A stretch of 64,000 bases of DNA from Torulaspora globosa (taxonomy: Eukaryota > Ascomycota > Saccharomycetes > Saccharomycetales > Saccharomycetaceae), in assembly GCF_014133895.1 (NCBI RefSeq), contig NC_050727.1, positions 1,116,001-1,180,000 on the forward strand, in the 5' to 3' direction. Shown here piece by piece: positions 16,788 through 26,149 of this stretch (position 1 is its first letter; the number at the start of each line of letters is the position of its first letter). The position numbers and the translations under genes were made by a program. The notes under the pieces are model-generated. The model searched no databases and was not told the origin of the DNA. It saw nothing but the letters and a program-made list of their open reading frames with translations.

Positions 16788-18083
16788 TTATCGAGCCATA
16801 AGCGTCGTAAAGAAATGTTCAGCATCAAACTGTCGCAGGGTTTGTCTTAGTTCTTCTTCATCGTTGCATACTTTCATAAACCAGCGGGAAAACTTGTCGG
16901 TCTTCAAGTAGCCTTGCCAAATCCTGGTAACGTAGTTGCCAGTCATCGTTCTTTGCGTGCCGTTCTCACGGTCTTCGAAATCCTCATCCCATTTTATCCT
17001 GCGAAGAACAAGCTTCTCAAAAAACCGGCACGATTTTTCGGTGCCAGCGACTATAATAATTCCCTGTCCGTCGTCATTCACTCTTAGACATGCGCCTCGT
17101 AATGATAGCTGTCTGCTATTTGTGTTTAGCTTGTATCGTATCTTTGGGTTTGCTAGACTTCCGAAGCGAAACACCTTACAGTAATTGTCAAGTTGGGAAT
17201 CAGTCGTACTGTCTTGCAGCCTTGCCTTACGTTTCTCAACAGCCTCCTCGTGTCTCTTCCTGTTGGTCTCGAAATGAACCTTTGCCCTCTGTTCTACTTG
17301 CTCAATGACTGTTCGTTCCCACTGTGTAGGATCTGTGATGTTCTGATCATTCTCGTAAACGCTCATCATGTTTGCCAGCTTCACTTTGGGTTCTGGTTTG
17401 GGCTCCAAGCCAAGCTTAATCTTGGTCTCCTTGGCTTCTCGCTCTATCTTCCTCCTGTTGCGACGGACTTTCTTCTGCTCCTTCTTTGTCAGATAAACTC
17501 TGGCCGTGAGTTTGACATCCTGGACTTTCACTGGGACAGGATGCTCGACATATCTGATCGACGGGTGGTTATCCTCGTCATCCTCATCAGTATCCTCGTC
17601 TCGATCTTCGAAATCCTCGCGATATTTGGGCAGAATGTTTAGATGCTCATCAAGATATACTTTGTCCCACCACTCGACTATCGGGACGTCTTCCGCTTTC
17701 TTGATATATTTCTCCTCGCCCAAGGAACTATCGGGAACCTCTCCCTCAGCTATCTTGACTTCAATTTCAGCCTTTTCCTTGGCTCTTCTTATCGCTTCTG
17801 TCCTTTCCTGCTCTAATTGCCTCTCATGTCGCAGACGTTCCTCTTCTCTCTCAAGCTCAATCTGAGTGCTTATTTGCCCCTTCGTATGAAACCGTAGGCC
17901 TCTCTGTAATCTCTTGGTGACTTTCCTATCAGTTCGTATGCCAGTCGTGCTCAGGTAAGGATTCTCATCTTTATACTGTCTTCTCACAAGGTTTAAATTA
18001 GACGAAAGTAACAACGGATTTACTTCAGTTTGAAGCCCACGAGCCTTCTCTCGACCATTGCCACCTCTCCTAGCTTCCCGCAT
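16788..18083 (-). CDS. PRP3: Prp3, U4/U6 snRNP splicing factor
   Basis: 431 residues from the first ATG in frame, somewhat shorter than S. cerevisiae Prp3 (469). Prp3 binds the U4/U6 duplex and is part of the tri-snRNP. Visible features are an N-terminal basic region with a KNPYL-like DENPYL, a long charged helix (about residues 70-125), DVPIVEWWD (a Prp3 hallmark followed by the core domain), SIRYVEHPVPV, VYLTKKEQKKVRRNRR, and a ferredoxin-like C-terminal domain (DUF1115 type) with LRGACLRV and RRIKWDED. An upstream in-frame reading would need a GTG start. It lies next to JIP4, as in YDR473C-YDR475C. Confidence 0.92.
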   Translation of the reverse strand: MREARRGGNGREKARGLQTEVNPLLLSSNLNLVRRQYKDENPYLSTTGIRTDRKVTKRLQRGLRFHTKGQISTQIELEREEERLRHERQLEQERTEAIRRAKEKAEIEVKIAEGEVPDSSLGEEKYIKKAEDVPIVEWWDKVYLDEHLNILPKYREDFEDRDEDTDEDDEDNHPSIRYVEHPVPVKVQDVKLTARVYLTKKEQKKVRRNRRKIEREAKETKIKLGLEPKPEPKVKLANMMSVYENDQNITDPTQWERTVIEQVEQRAKVHFETNRKRHEEAVEKRKARLQDSTTDSQLDNYCKVFRFGSLANPKIRYKLNTNSRQLSLRGACLRVNDDGQGIIIVAGTEKSCRFFEKLVLRRIKWDEDFEDRENGTQRTMTGNYVTRIWQGYLKTDKFSRWFMKVCNDEEELRQTLRQFDAEHFFTTLMAR

Positions 18084-18251
18084 CGGCTCAATCGTCTTCC
18101 TTTCGCAGCTGTGTTGTTTGTAGTAAAGTTTTCTCCCGTTAGTATAGGTTGTCACTACAAGCTTAGATACTCTATTGAAGCATCACTACTAGTAGTAAAA
18201 TATAAGATTCATATTATCCTGCATATATAACTTGCAATTACTTAAATGTGT

Positions 18252-20468
18252 CTAAGAAAAGCCAAATAGCCTTGATCTTCTCTTCTTGGAATCGCCATCG
18301 GAAGAGCTGATGGTCTCGTTATCGCTGCCGATACTGTTGTGTCTGCTGGTGGACCGGCTTCGAGAGCCACTGCCTTTGAAGATGGATAGAAACCCGCCTT
18401 TTTTCTTAGAGGAGGAGGAGCTGTCACTCGCCACAGAGTCATTGGATTTGACGCGGGATATGTTGCTCGCACTTCTAACCTTTCTGATAGTGTTGGATGA
18501 TTGTGCACTCTTCATTCTGCGCAGTGGCTCGTCATGGCTACGTCTTGGTGGCCTTTCCAATTCGAGCGGCGAAATGCTTCTTCGCAGTGGAGGTGAGACG
18601 TCTGCAGAGGTGGGTTTGGCTTTATTCCCGAGTGCGCGCCTGCCATCCTTGGAAGTGACGTCTGACGCGAATTTTATCTGGCTGTTACGAGGCCTTGAGT
18701 CAGGAACGTTCTTGTAGACATTTCTCTTAGGTGCATCCGCAACATCCAACATGGATTTCTTGGAAGCAGAGACAGAGCTTGTCTCACCTGTGATAACTCT
18801 TTTCAACTTTTCGAATCCTGCTTCACTGTCATTTTGAGTCATGTTTTGGACCTGCAAGGAGAAATCCAACGACGATTTGAGAATCAAATCTAGCTTTTCG
18901 AGAAGTTTTGTAACTTTCGAGTCATGTTTTTGATTCTCGAATTCCTTCAAGCTTCGCGATATATCTTCTCTGTGCTTCTTTGCCGCTGCAATCAAGTTGC
19001 TTTTGGAGATTGATCTTATTGAGGATGTGTCAGTTATGGAGTCTGAAAAGTCCGAACTCGATTCGCTGTCGGCAGTCTCGATCAACAAAATCGGCGATTG
19101 TCCGACCTGCGATTTACTGTCCTCGAGCTTACCAGCAGAAGGAGGCGACTGGCTTTGCGCAATTTGCAATGAATCATAGCTTAAATGACTGGCTTTTGGC
19201 GGGAATTCCTCCTGTAACTCTTGTTCCAGATCGTACATTCTCTTGACTGGTATGACAAACACAGGTATCGGATACTTTGTGCACAGAACATCTGATAGAT
19301 TTTTAGATTTCCACTGCACCAATTTATCTGTTCTTTCCCATCTCAAAGTCGTTGACGTGCAGAATTCCGGGGTGTACACGTTCATGGCATCTAGGATTAT
19401 CTTTTTCGTCTTCCCTATCACAATCTCTACGGTCACTCTAACGGTTATATCTTTCGGGATTATTACTGCGATGTAATCGAATAAGTCTTCAAGCTTGTTT
19501 GAAATAGCATCTGCACCATAGCCAGATGTCCACTCTACATCATCATTGTATTCCTCTGCGTTTCTCGGATCTTTAATATCTCCAGACAGGGAGGATCTTT
19601 GATTGCCGCGCCCACTTCGAGCCTGCGAATGATGGCAAGAATTGCCAGAGCCGGCGGAACTGTTAGCGAAACGAGGAATATTGGCCAGCACGACAATGTG
19701 GTCTGTGTTCTGAGCGAGCCTCCTCATCGTCCAATCTAAGGCGACCCAGGTATGCCGCCTGCCGCTGATGTGGCATAGAATAGTCCGCGGGGTGTTCGGA
19801 AACCCGACCTTTTCATTCAGAATCCTCTCTCTTCTGCGTTCGTTCTTTGTTAAAGGAGTATATCCATCTTCGCTCATAAACCGCAACCGCGGCGCCTGCT
19901 GCTGCTTGAAGATAATATCTGGATATCGAAAATAAGTCTGCTTGGCATTGAGCCTCCTTTCGATCTGGCGCTTTCTCTCATACCACAGTTTTTCCCAGCC
20001 TGGCTGTGCTCTATTAATCACTATCGCATCATTCATAATAGTCGGTGTCGTAGGATAGTCTACTCTGACAATCTTGCCATTTTGGGCGACTCTAAACATC
20101 GAAGCCAATCCTTTGCCAAGATTCCGAGGAGGCGGCGACCCCCCATATGACGAACCATTCGCCACATAGTGATTGCGCAGGAAATACTCTGCATTGGAAG
20201 ACGAAAATCCGGATTCATCATCGTAAAACTCTTCCATTGTATACTCCGGAGGCATTTGGACTCCCGGGAAGTCTAATCCGTCCTCCTCATCCTTGTTATC
20301 CATGTATGAAGGAACAGTGTTGAAAGAAACGCAAGGTTTGAAAACCTTCTCCGGCCAATCGCCCTTCGTAAGACACCCATTAGCTTCCTTACTCGACATT
20401 AACCGTGAGTCAGGGTATATCCTCACATTCTTGTAGACATTTTGCGGTACGCTTCCATCTTCTAACAT
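18252..20468 (-). CDS. JIP4: Jip4/YOR019W family protein with a UspA-like domain
   Basis: 738 residues (876 for S. cerevisiae Jip4; YOR019W is its genome-duplication partner). The biochemical function is unknown. A central alpha/beta segment (about residues 228-375) looks like a universal-stress-protein fold, beginning TILCHISGRRHTWVALDW and including IVVLANIP and IAVIIPKDITVRVTVEIV. The N-terminus is conserved-looking (NVYKNVRIYPDSR). The C-terminal half is Ser/Lys/Arg-rich, low in complexity and probably disordered, ending in GDSKKRRSRLFGFS. This one gene neighbours both PRP3 (YDR473C side) and HSP10 (YOR020C side), as expected for the pre-duplication ancestor of both paralogs. Confidence 0.85.
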   Translation of the reverse strand: MLEDGSVPQNVYKNVRIYPDSRLMSSKEANGCLTKGDWPEKVFKPCVSFNTVPSYMDNKDEEDGLDFPGVQMPPEYTMEEFYDDESGFSSSNAEYFLRNHYVANGSSYGGSPPPRNLGKGLASMFRVAQNGKIVRVDYPTTPTIMNDAIVINRAQPGWEKLWYERKRQIERRLNAKQTYFRYPDIIFKQQQAPRLRFMSEDGYTPLTKNERRRERILNEKVGFPNTPRTILCHISGRRHTWVALDWTMRRLAQNTDHIVVLANIPRFANSSAGSGNSCHHSQARSGRGNQRSSLSGDIKDPRNAEEYNDDVEWTSGYGADAISNKLEDLFDYIAVIIPKDITVRVTVEIVIGKTKKIILDAMNVYTPEFCTSTTLRWERTDKLVQWKSKNLSDVLCTKYPIPVFVIPVKRMYDLEQELQEEFPPKASHLSYDSLQIAQSQSPPSAGKLEDSKSQVGQSPILLIETADSESSSDFSDSITDTSSIRSISKSNLIAAAKKHREDISRSLKEFENQKHDSKVTKLLEKLDLILKSSLDFSLQVQNMTQNDSEAGFEKLKRVITGETSSVSASKKSMLDVADAPKRNVYKNVPDSRPRNSQIKFASDVTSKDGRRALGNKAKPTSADVSPPLRRSISPLELERPPRRSHDEPLRRMKSAQSSNTIRKVRSASNISRVKSNDSVASDSSSSSKKKGGFLSIFKGSGSRSRSTSRHNSIGSDNETISSSDGDSKKRRSRLFGFS

Positions 20469-20763
20469 GGAGTAAGTTCACGGTAACGCTATAGCTCCTT
20501 CTCAGATCAATCCAGTACAGCTCAACTGCGGCAAATCGTCTATTATATCGTAGCAATCTCAATCACAACGCTTCAAATGATATCTTTTGAAGACTCTTTT
20601 ATCAATGGATTATCTACTGTGTTAAAGTTTAAGTATCGGGGTACTTGAGATGAGCCCACGCCACAAGTAGGACAAAGCCAAAGCTTGCGATGATCCTCTT
20701 ACTTAATGCTATCAAGTAGTATCTTAATGCGATTCTACAGCTACGGTTTGCTTTTAGGTGTGC

Positions 20764-21510
20764 TCAAAGTTGCACTATCCAGTCGATGACATCCGCTATA
20801 TGCGACCCGTCCTTGCAGCTGACCGTAAGAACGGCAATATCTCCGTGTAGCGGTAGCTGCTTCGTGTCGTTGGCTGGACCCTGAGCGTTAGATTCGTTGG
20901 CTGGCGGCTCTGATGATTGCAAGGGGACATGAAGTGTTCGAGCGGCGAGGTCGACGCCTATTTGCCGGGAGAGAATGTCAGGGTTCTTGAGCAGATGGGC
21001 GTTGGTCGAATCTAGCTTCAACTTCTCCCAGTTATCGGGATTGTAAGCCTGCAATGGGCCAAGAGGCAGCGGATCCTTGGGGTCTGCTACGAGATCAGTC
21101 TTGTTTCCGACGATCAGCAGCGGAATGCGGTCGCCGTTAGCCATCTGGATCACCTTCACCAGCTTCTGCAGGGACTCGTTGAGAGTCATCGTGTCACTCA
21201 GATCAATCATGTATATGATTAGGTCAACTTTGTCGAAGCAACGCTCCCATAACGGCTGGAACCTTGTCTGCCCTGCCAAGTCATACACCTTGATGAGGTT
21301 ATTCTCCAGCGAAAAGTGGCTCACTTGGATGCCTAGTGTCGGTACAGTGTCCGTTTCGAAGGGCTTGCCACCTAGCAACCGAATCAATGTCGTCTTGCCG
21401 GAGTTTTGCAAACCGATTATGGCTATACTGAGCTCCTTTTGGAACAGGAAGACCGACGAGATCTTGAACCACAACGAATCAAACCATGATCGCACCAACT
21501 CCCAAACCAT
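20764..21510 (-). CDS. Arl8-like small GTPase with C-terminal insertion
   Basis: 248 residues. Guanine-nucleotide motifs are complete: P-loop GLQNSGKTT (33-41), switch I threonine in TVPTLG (T58), DLAGQ (77-81), NKTD (136-139) and SCK (231-233). The N-terminal WFDSLWF followed by KELSIAIIGLQNSGKT, then PLWERCFDKVDLIIYMIDLSD and the ending SCKDGSHIADVIDWIVQ, are closest to Arl8, the lysosome/vacuole-associated Arf-like GTPase. There is no Gly at position 2, so no myristoylation, as in Arl8. About 65 extra residues sit between NKTD and SCK compared with animal Arl8. I know of no S. cerevisiae ortholog. It lies between JIP4 and the YDR476C ortholog, where S. cerevisiae has no gene. Other Arf-like families fit less well. 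Confidence 0.82.
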   Translation of the reverse strand: MVWELVRSWFDSLWFKISSVFLFQKELSIAIIGLQNSGKTTLIRLLGGKPFETDTVPTLGIQVSHFSLENNLIKVYDLAGQTRFQPLWERCFDKVDLIIYMIDLSDTMTLNESLQKLVKVIQMANGDRIPLLIVGNKTDLVADPKDPLPLGPLQAYNPDNWEKLKLDSTNAHLLKNPDILSRQIGVDLAARTLHVPLQSSEPPANESNAQGPANDTKQLPLHGDIAVLTVSCKDGSHIADVIDWIVQL

Positions 21511-21636
21511 TGGACTCCGGGGCTCTCGACTGTGTAAACTCGCTGCCTAGTGGGTCGCTTTTCTCTTATGCGGGACAAGTGACAAAACTCGCCGGCCATA
21601 CTGTACAAGCAATCTAGCTATATGATCTAGTCTAGG

Positions 21637-22278
21637 TTATCTCTTCTCCCTGAGTTTTTCCCGTGCCATACGTTCCAGTCTCTTGACGGGGGCAAAGCCT
21701 TCCAACAGCCCAAACAGATACCATTCCACCAGGAAGTCGGTTGGCACCCTGTAGTAGTTCAATCTCGGTCTCAGAAGCGTCCAAGTCTCAAGAACATGCG
21801 TTACGATGGCAAGTGCCATTATTCCTCGCAGCACGTTGTCATTGTCCAGAAACTCGATAACAAGCGAGGGCAATGGCAACCATGATAACACCTTGCGCCA
21901 TTTGTAACAGATAAAGGGCAGAAAAACGCCAATTATCACGATATACTCGATTGCCGTGTCGGGGTAGCTCATATCGTTTATCTGGATGTGCGAGAGGTTC
22001 CGTTTATCAGCAGCCTCGTGAGCCATCGTCACTAGCCTGCTCTTCGCTTCGGACCAGTCCTTCAGAGGCGGTTTGAACAGAATTGTCTTCTCGACGTCGC
22101 AGTCGATGTCCTCATGCATGAACTGCAACGTCATACACTCCAATTCAATGCCATGCAACCTCACATGTTTGATCTTTTCTGTGATGGGCACGCCTCCGTA
22201 CACGTACAAGTAATCTTCTAAAGCCAGTTTGTGGTCCTTGTTCATATGCGTGATGATCCTTTGAGCATTGTCAACCAT
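21637..22278 (-). CDS. YDR476C ortholog, DUF2470-type membrane protein of unknown function
   Basis: 213 residues (224 in S. cerevisiae). The N-terminal half is a DUF2470 domain: RIITHMNKDHKLALEDYL and a following beta-rich segment ending LVTMAHEA. The C-terminal half has two or three hydrophobic segments (about residues 110-127 and 150-165) and a basic C-terminus (REKLREKR). DUF2470 is found in haem-related split-barrel proteins. The yeast protein is reported in the endoplasmic reticulum, and no reaction is known. It shares a divergent promoter with SNF1, the same arrangement as YDR476C-YDR477W. Confidence 0.88.
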   Translation of the reverse strand: MVDNAQRIITHMNKDHKLALEDYLYVYGGVPITEKIKHVRLHGIELECMTLQFMHEDIDCDVEKTILFKPPLKDWSEAKSRLVTMAHEAADKRNLSHIQINDMSYPDTAIEYIVIIGVFLPFICYKWRKVLSWLPLPSLVIEFLDNDNVLRGIMALAIVTHVLETWTLLRPRLNYYRVPTDFLVEWYLFGLLEGFAPVKRLERMAREKLREKR

Positions 22279-22503
22279 ATCGACCAGATTCTAGCAGCTC
22301 AGCAGTATAATCCAATCAGAATTTTAGTTACAGAGCGGTCTCTTCATTAAGTATGGTTCTTTCAAGCCTTACTCGCCTTGCGGAACAAACCCCCTTCATA
22401 AAGTTATCTTATAACAACTAAAGCAGAAAAGACCCGTAATATAGGCTCTTAGAAGCAGCTTGAAGCTCTGAATTTGTTGTACTGAGTGTGGATTTGAGAC
22501 ATT

Positions 22504-24363
22504 ATGAGTAGCAGCGGTAAGGTGGACAGTGGATCCGGTCATCGTCACCACCACCACCACCACCATCACCACCACGGCCATGGAAGCAGCCAAAGGTCGG
22601 CGCTGGCCGATGGCTCTAGGATTGGAAACTATCAAATTGTGAAGACTTTGGGCGAGGGGTCCTTTGGTAAGGTAAAGCTGGCGTACCACGTCACTACTGG
22701 GCAGAAAGTGGCGCTGAAGATCATCAATAAGAAGGTTTTGGCTAAAAGCGACATGCAAGGGAGGATTGAAAGGGAGATTTCGTATCTGCGTCTTCTGAGA
22801 CACCCGCATATCATTAAGCTTTACGATGTGATCAAGTCTAAGGACGATATCATCATGGTTATTGAGTACGCTGGTAATGAGCTGTTTGATTACATTGTGC
22901 AGAGGGACAAAATGAGTGAGAAGGAGGCTCGGAGATTCTTTCAGCAGATCATCAGTGCAGTGGAATACTGTCATAGGCACAAGATTGTTCACAGAGATTT
23001 GAAACCGGAGAATCTGCTGCTGGATGAACATTTGAACGTCAAGATTGCCGATTTTGGGTTGTCTAATATCATGACTGATGGCAATTTCCTCAAGACTTCT
23101 TGCGGCTCACCTAACTATGCGGCGCCTGAGGTTATTAGCGGTAAACTGTATGCTGGCCCAGAAGTTGATGTTTGGTCGTCGGGTGTTATACTCTATGTCA
23201 TGCTGTGTCGCCGGTTGCCTTTTGACGACGAGAATATTCCAGTACTGTTTAAGAACATTAGCAATGGTGTCTACACGCTACCCAAATTTCTGTCGCCCGG
23301 GGCAGCCAGTTTGATCAAGAGAATGCTGATCGTGAATCCGCTAAACAGAATCAGCATACTGGAGATCATGCAGGATGAGTGGTTCAAGGTCGACCTGCCT
23401 GAGTACCTCATTCCACCGGAACTGAAAAATCACGAAAGCGACAATACCAATGCTCAACCCACGACCGCTGACGGTTCACAACAGGAAGAAGTCGATGACG
23501 ATTTGGTCAATGTCTTGTCGAAAACGATGGGTTACGAGAAAGATGAGATCTATGAATCGCTGGAATCTGGTCAGAATAACTCCGCCTTAAGCGAGATAAG
23601 AGATGCCTATAATTTGATCAAGGAAAACAGATCGCTGATCAAAGACCTCAAATCCGATCAAAGCACCTGCAACGAGCTCGATACGTTCTTGGCACAGTCT
23701 CCGCCAACTTTTCAACAAAGGAGTTCGAGTGTGGTAAACAGCCAGGGTGAACCCGGTGCAGCAACAGCCTCGCAACCGATGTCTTCGAGAAAGATAGCTG
23801 CACAGCAGAGAACGTACCACCAGACTTCTTTCAGTGACCCGTCCAAGGAGGAAGACTCTACCATATCGATTCTTCCAACGTCCCTACCACAAATTCACAG
23901 AGCCAATATGCTGGCCCAGGGACTACCAGCGGCTTCGAAGATTTCACCGCTCGTGAACAAGAAGTCCAAGACAAGATGGCATTTCGGGATCAGATCCCGC
24001 TCCTACCCGCTCGATGTCATGGGCGAAATCTACATCGCTCTCAAGAATCTTGGTGCCGAATGGGCCAAGCCCTCAGAGGAAGACCTCTGGACCATTAGAG
24101 TCAGGTGGAAATACGAAGTCGCTCAGAATAAAAACAACGAAAAAATTCCAGATCTCATGAAGATGATCATTCAGCTTTTCCAGATCGAAACCAACAACTA
24201 CCTTGTGGATTTCAAGTTCGATGGCTGGGAAAGCAGCTACGGTGAAGTTTCGGCGAATGTAAACCTCTCGGAGGACGAAATGAGCACTTTCTCCGCCTAC
24301 CCCTTCCTGCACCTAACGACTAGGCTCATCATGGAGCTTGCAGTTAACAGCCAAGGAGGCTAG
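22504..24363 (+). CDS. SNF1: Snf1, AMP-activated protein kinase catalytic subunit
   Basis: 619 residues (633 in S. cerevisiae). It drives release from glucose repression and energy-stress responses. A tract of ten consecutive His (about 15-24) precedes the kinase domain. The kinase begins at GNYQIVKTLGEGSFGKV (41-57), with catalytic K72, HRD at 163-165, DFG at 183-185 and activation-loop threonine T198, the target of Sak1-type kinases. Residues around 335-370 form the auto-inhibitory UBA-like domain (VLSKTMGYEKDEI). The C-terminal region (about 475-619) holds the segment that binds Snf4 and the beta subunit, with KTRWHFGIRSRSYPLDVM. It is near-identical to the S. cerevisiae kinase across the catalytic domain. 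Confidence 0.99.
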   Translation: MSSSGKVDSGSGHRHHHHHHHHHHGHGSSQRSALADGSRIGNYQIVKTLGEGSFGKVKLAYHVTTGQKVALKIINKKVLAKSDMQGRIEREISYLRLLRHPHIIKLYDVIKSKDDIIMVIEYAGNELFDYIVQRDKMSEKEARRFFQQIISAVEYCHRHKIVHRDLKPENLLLDEHLNVKIADFGLSNIMTDGNFLKTSCGSPNYAAPEVISGKLYAGPEVDVWSSGVILYVMLCRRLPFDDENIPVLFKNISNGVYTLPKFLSPGAASLIKRMLIVNPLNRISILEIMQDEWFKVDLPEYLIPPELKNHESDNTNAQPTTADGSQQEEVDDDLVNVLSKTMGYEKDEIYESLESGQNNSALSEIRDAYNLIKENRSLIKDLKSDQSTCNELDTFLAQSPPTFQQRSSSVVNSQGEPGAATASQPMSSRKIAAQQRTYHQTSFSDPSKEEDSTISILPTSLPQIHRANMLAQGLPAASKISPLVNKKSKTRWHFGIRSRSYPLDVMGEIYIALKNLGAEWAKPSEEDLWTIRVRWKYEVAQNKNNEKIPDLMKMIIQLFQIETNNYLVDFKFDGWESSYGEVSANVNLSEDEMSTFSAYPFLHLTTRLIMELAVNSQGG

Positions 24364-24558
24364 CACCGCGAAAGTACATTTGGAGCCTTTATATTGCATG
24401 TATTCTATGTATTACTGTTTGTTACCCTCCCAGCCAGGGCCAGGTTTTGGTGATTTTGCCATTTTGGGTAAAATAAAAACAATAAGGTCAAAGGTAAGAG
24501 TTAACAACTATTGAACTAATCACAAAATATGACTGTTTAATACCACTCAGGTGGCTAG

Positions 24559-25929
24559 ATGAGTGTGCAAGAGCGAGATCCAGTCCAGAATATAATGTCT
24601 TCCGTTGCCCGACCAGTAGGGACTTCTTCGAACGAATATCATGGATGTGAACAGACGCCTTCACCAAAGGCTAGTAGGTCTCCATCTTCATTAGAATTAC
24701 TGCAACAAGAGCTGAGAACTGAGCGACTGACAGCAATATGTGAACTAAATACCGAGAACAAGACACTGCAGCAGATCAACCGACTGCTGAATAGATCACG
24801 AAGAATAATAATGCTGACAGGGGCCGGCATCTCGTGCAATGCGGGGATTCCTGACTTTAGATCATCATCCGGGTTGTACGATTTAGTAAAAAAGCAGTTT
24901 CCTGAACTTCCGCTCATGTCTGGACAGGAGATGTTTGATATCTCATTGTTTCGAGATGAATTGAAGATATCAGCCTTTGCGACCTTCATGGAAAGGCTGT
25001 ATTCCAGTGTGCAAATGGCACGTCCTACTAAAACACATAAATTCATCGCGCATCTCAAGGATAGGAACAAGTTATTGAGATGCTATACACAGAATATTGA
25101 CGGCTTGGAAGAGGATCTGGGTTTGGCGATGTCCAAGAGTGACAAAGACGGCATAGCGATAGCGGGTTTCAATTCTCGTTGGAAAAATTATGACGTCGTT
25201 CAATTGCACGGAGATTTAAAATCTCTGGCGTGTACAAGATGCTTTCACGTCTTCGAGTGGAGCAGGTATTGGTGCCGTTCTTTCAGAAGAGGTGAGCTTC
25301 CTACATGTCCAACCTGCGAGGAAGAAAGTTTCAAAAGAGTGCAGCAGGGAAAGAGGCAGAGCGGCGTCGTAGGATTCCTGAGACCGAACGTCGTGCTCTA
25401 TGGTGAAAACCATCCAGGGTGTGAGTTCATAGCGCAGGGCCTCAACCTAGACGTACAAAGGGGGAGACCAGATTTCTTCATTGTTATGGGAACCAGCCTG
25501 AGAGTAGATGGTGTGAAAAGACTAGTGAGACAAATCAGCAGGCAAGTACATGAGCGTGGTGGTATTGTAATTTTAATAAACAAGACGACGATCGGCGACT
25601 CCTCATGGAATGGAGTTATAGATTACCAAATCCTATGCGATTGTGACGACTGGGTCACATACCTGGAGGCACAAATCCCTGATTTCTTCAATACCCAGAA
25701 ACAGGTAGATAAACTAAGGCAACTGAAAAGGGAAGCCAGCGACCTAAGAAAGAAAGCCCTTGAAGAGCAAAAGAACTATGGACTACTGGCATCAATGAAG
25801 ACTCCACCGGCAACACCCGTCAAGGTGAATTCATCCCAAGACATAAAGGCTGAGGAAAACCTCGAAAACGTTAAAAAACGGATTCTCACTTCTACAAAGT
25901 CTCCAGCCAAGAAACACAAGAAATGTTAG
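24559..25929 (+). CDS. HST3: Hst3, sirtuin deacetylase of histone H3 Lys56
   Basis: 456 residues (447 in S. cerevisiae). Hst3 and Hst4 remove H3K56 acetylation after S phase and protect genome stability. NAD-dependent sirtuin motifs are complete: GAGIS (88-92), GIPDFRS, TQNID (177-181), catalytic H217 in LHGD, zinc cysteines C225, C228, C250 and C253, VVLYGENH, and MGTSLRVDGVKRLVR. A basic tail (about 395-456) could be nuclear-localising and holds Ser/Thr-Pro sites of the sort that control Hst3 turnover. The neighbour BUB3 (YOR026W) two genes away supports HST3 (YOR025W) over HST4. Confidence 0.94.
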   Translation: MSVQERDPVQNIMSSVARPVGTSSNEYHGCEQTPSPKASRSPSSLELLQQELRTERLTAICELNTENKTLQQINRLLNRSRRIIMLTGAGISCNAGIPDFRSSSGLYDLVKKQFPELPLMSGQEMFDISLFRDELKISAFATFMERLYSSVQMARPTKTHKFIAHLKDRNKLLRCYTQNIDGLEEDLGLAMSKSDKDGIAIAGFNSRWKNYDVVQLHGDLKSLACTRCFHVFEWSRYWCRSFRRGELPTCPTCEEESFKRVQQGKRQSGVVGFLRPNVVLYGENHPGCEFIAQGLNLDVQRGRPDFFIVMGTSLRVDGVKRLVRQISRQVHERGGIVILINKTTIGDSSWNGVIDYQILCDCDDWVTYLEAQIPDFFNTQKQVDKLRQLKREASDLRKKALEEQKNYGLLASMKTPPATPVKVNSSQDIKAEENLENVKKRILTSTKSPAKKHKKC

Positions 25930-26149
25930 CATGTTACGATAACCACGTTTCGGTCTTTAGGCCAAGCAAATGAATGATACAGACCAGCAGTTAAGTCTAT
26001 AAGGACGATATTTTAGCTTCTATCATGATATAGTCATTAGCTCTTAAGCTTCTTCACCTCGCGATGGTTCGAAACTCGGCATCAGTAAGAGCTCATCGCA
26101 ACTGGCGAAATAGCGATAATTGATACATAGAGCATCGATCTGCCCTTCG

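Noticed and set aside
18109..18144. TACTAAC and CACAG in the 5' flank of PRP3, suggesting an intron
   Set aside because: No GTATGT-like donor and no open exon 1 exist between the branch-like sequence and the end of JIP4; the first in-frame ATG at 18083 gives an acceptable Prp3.
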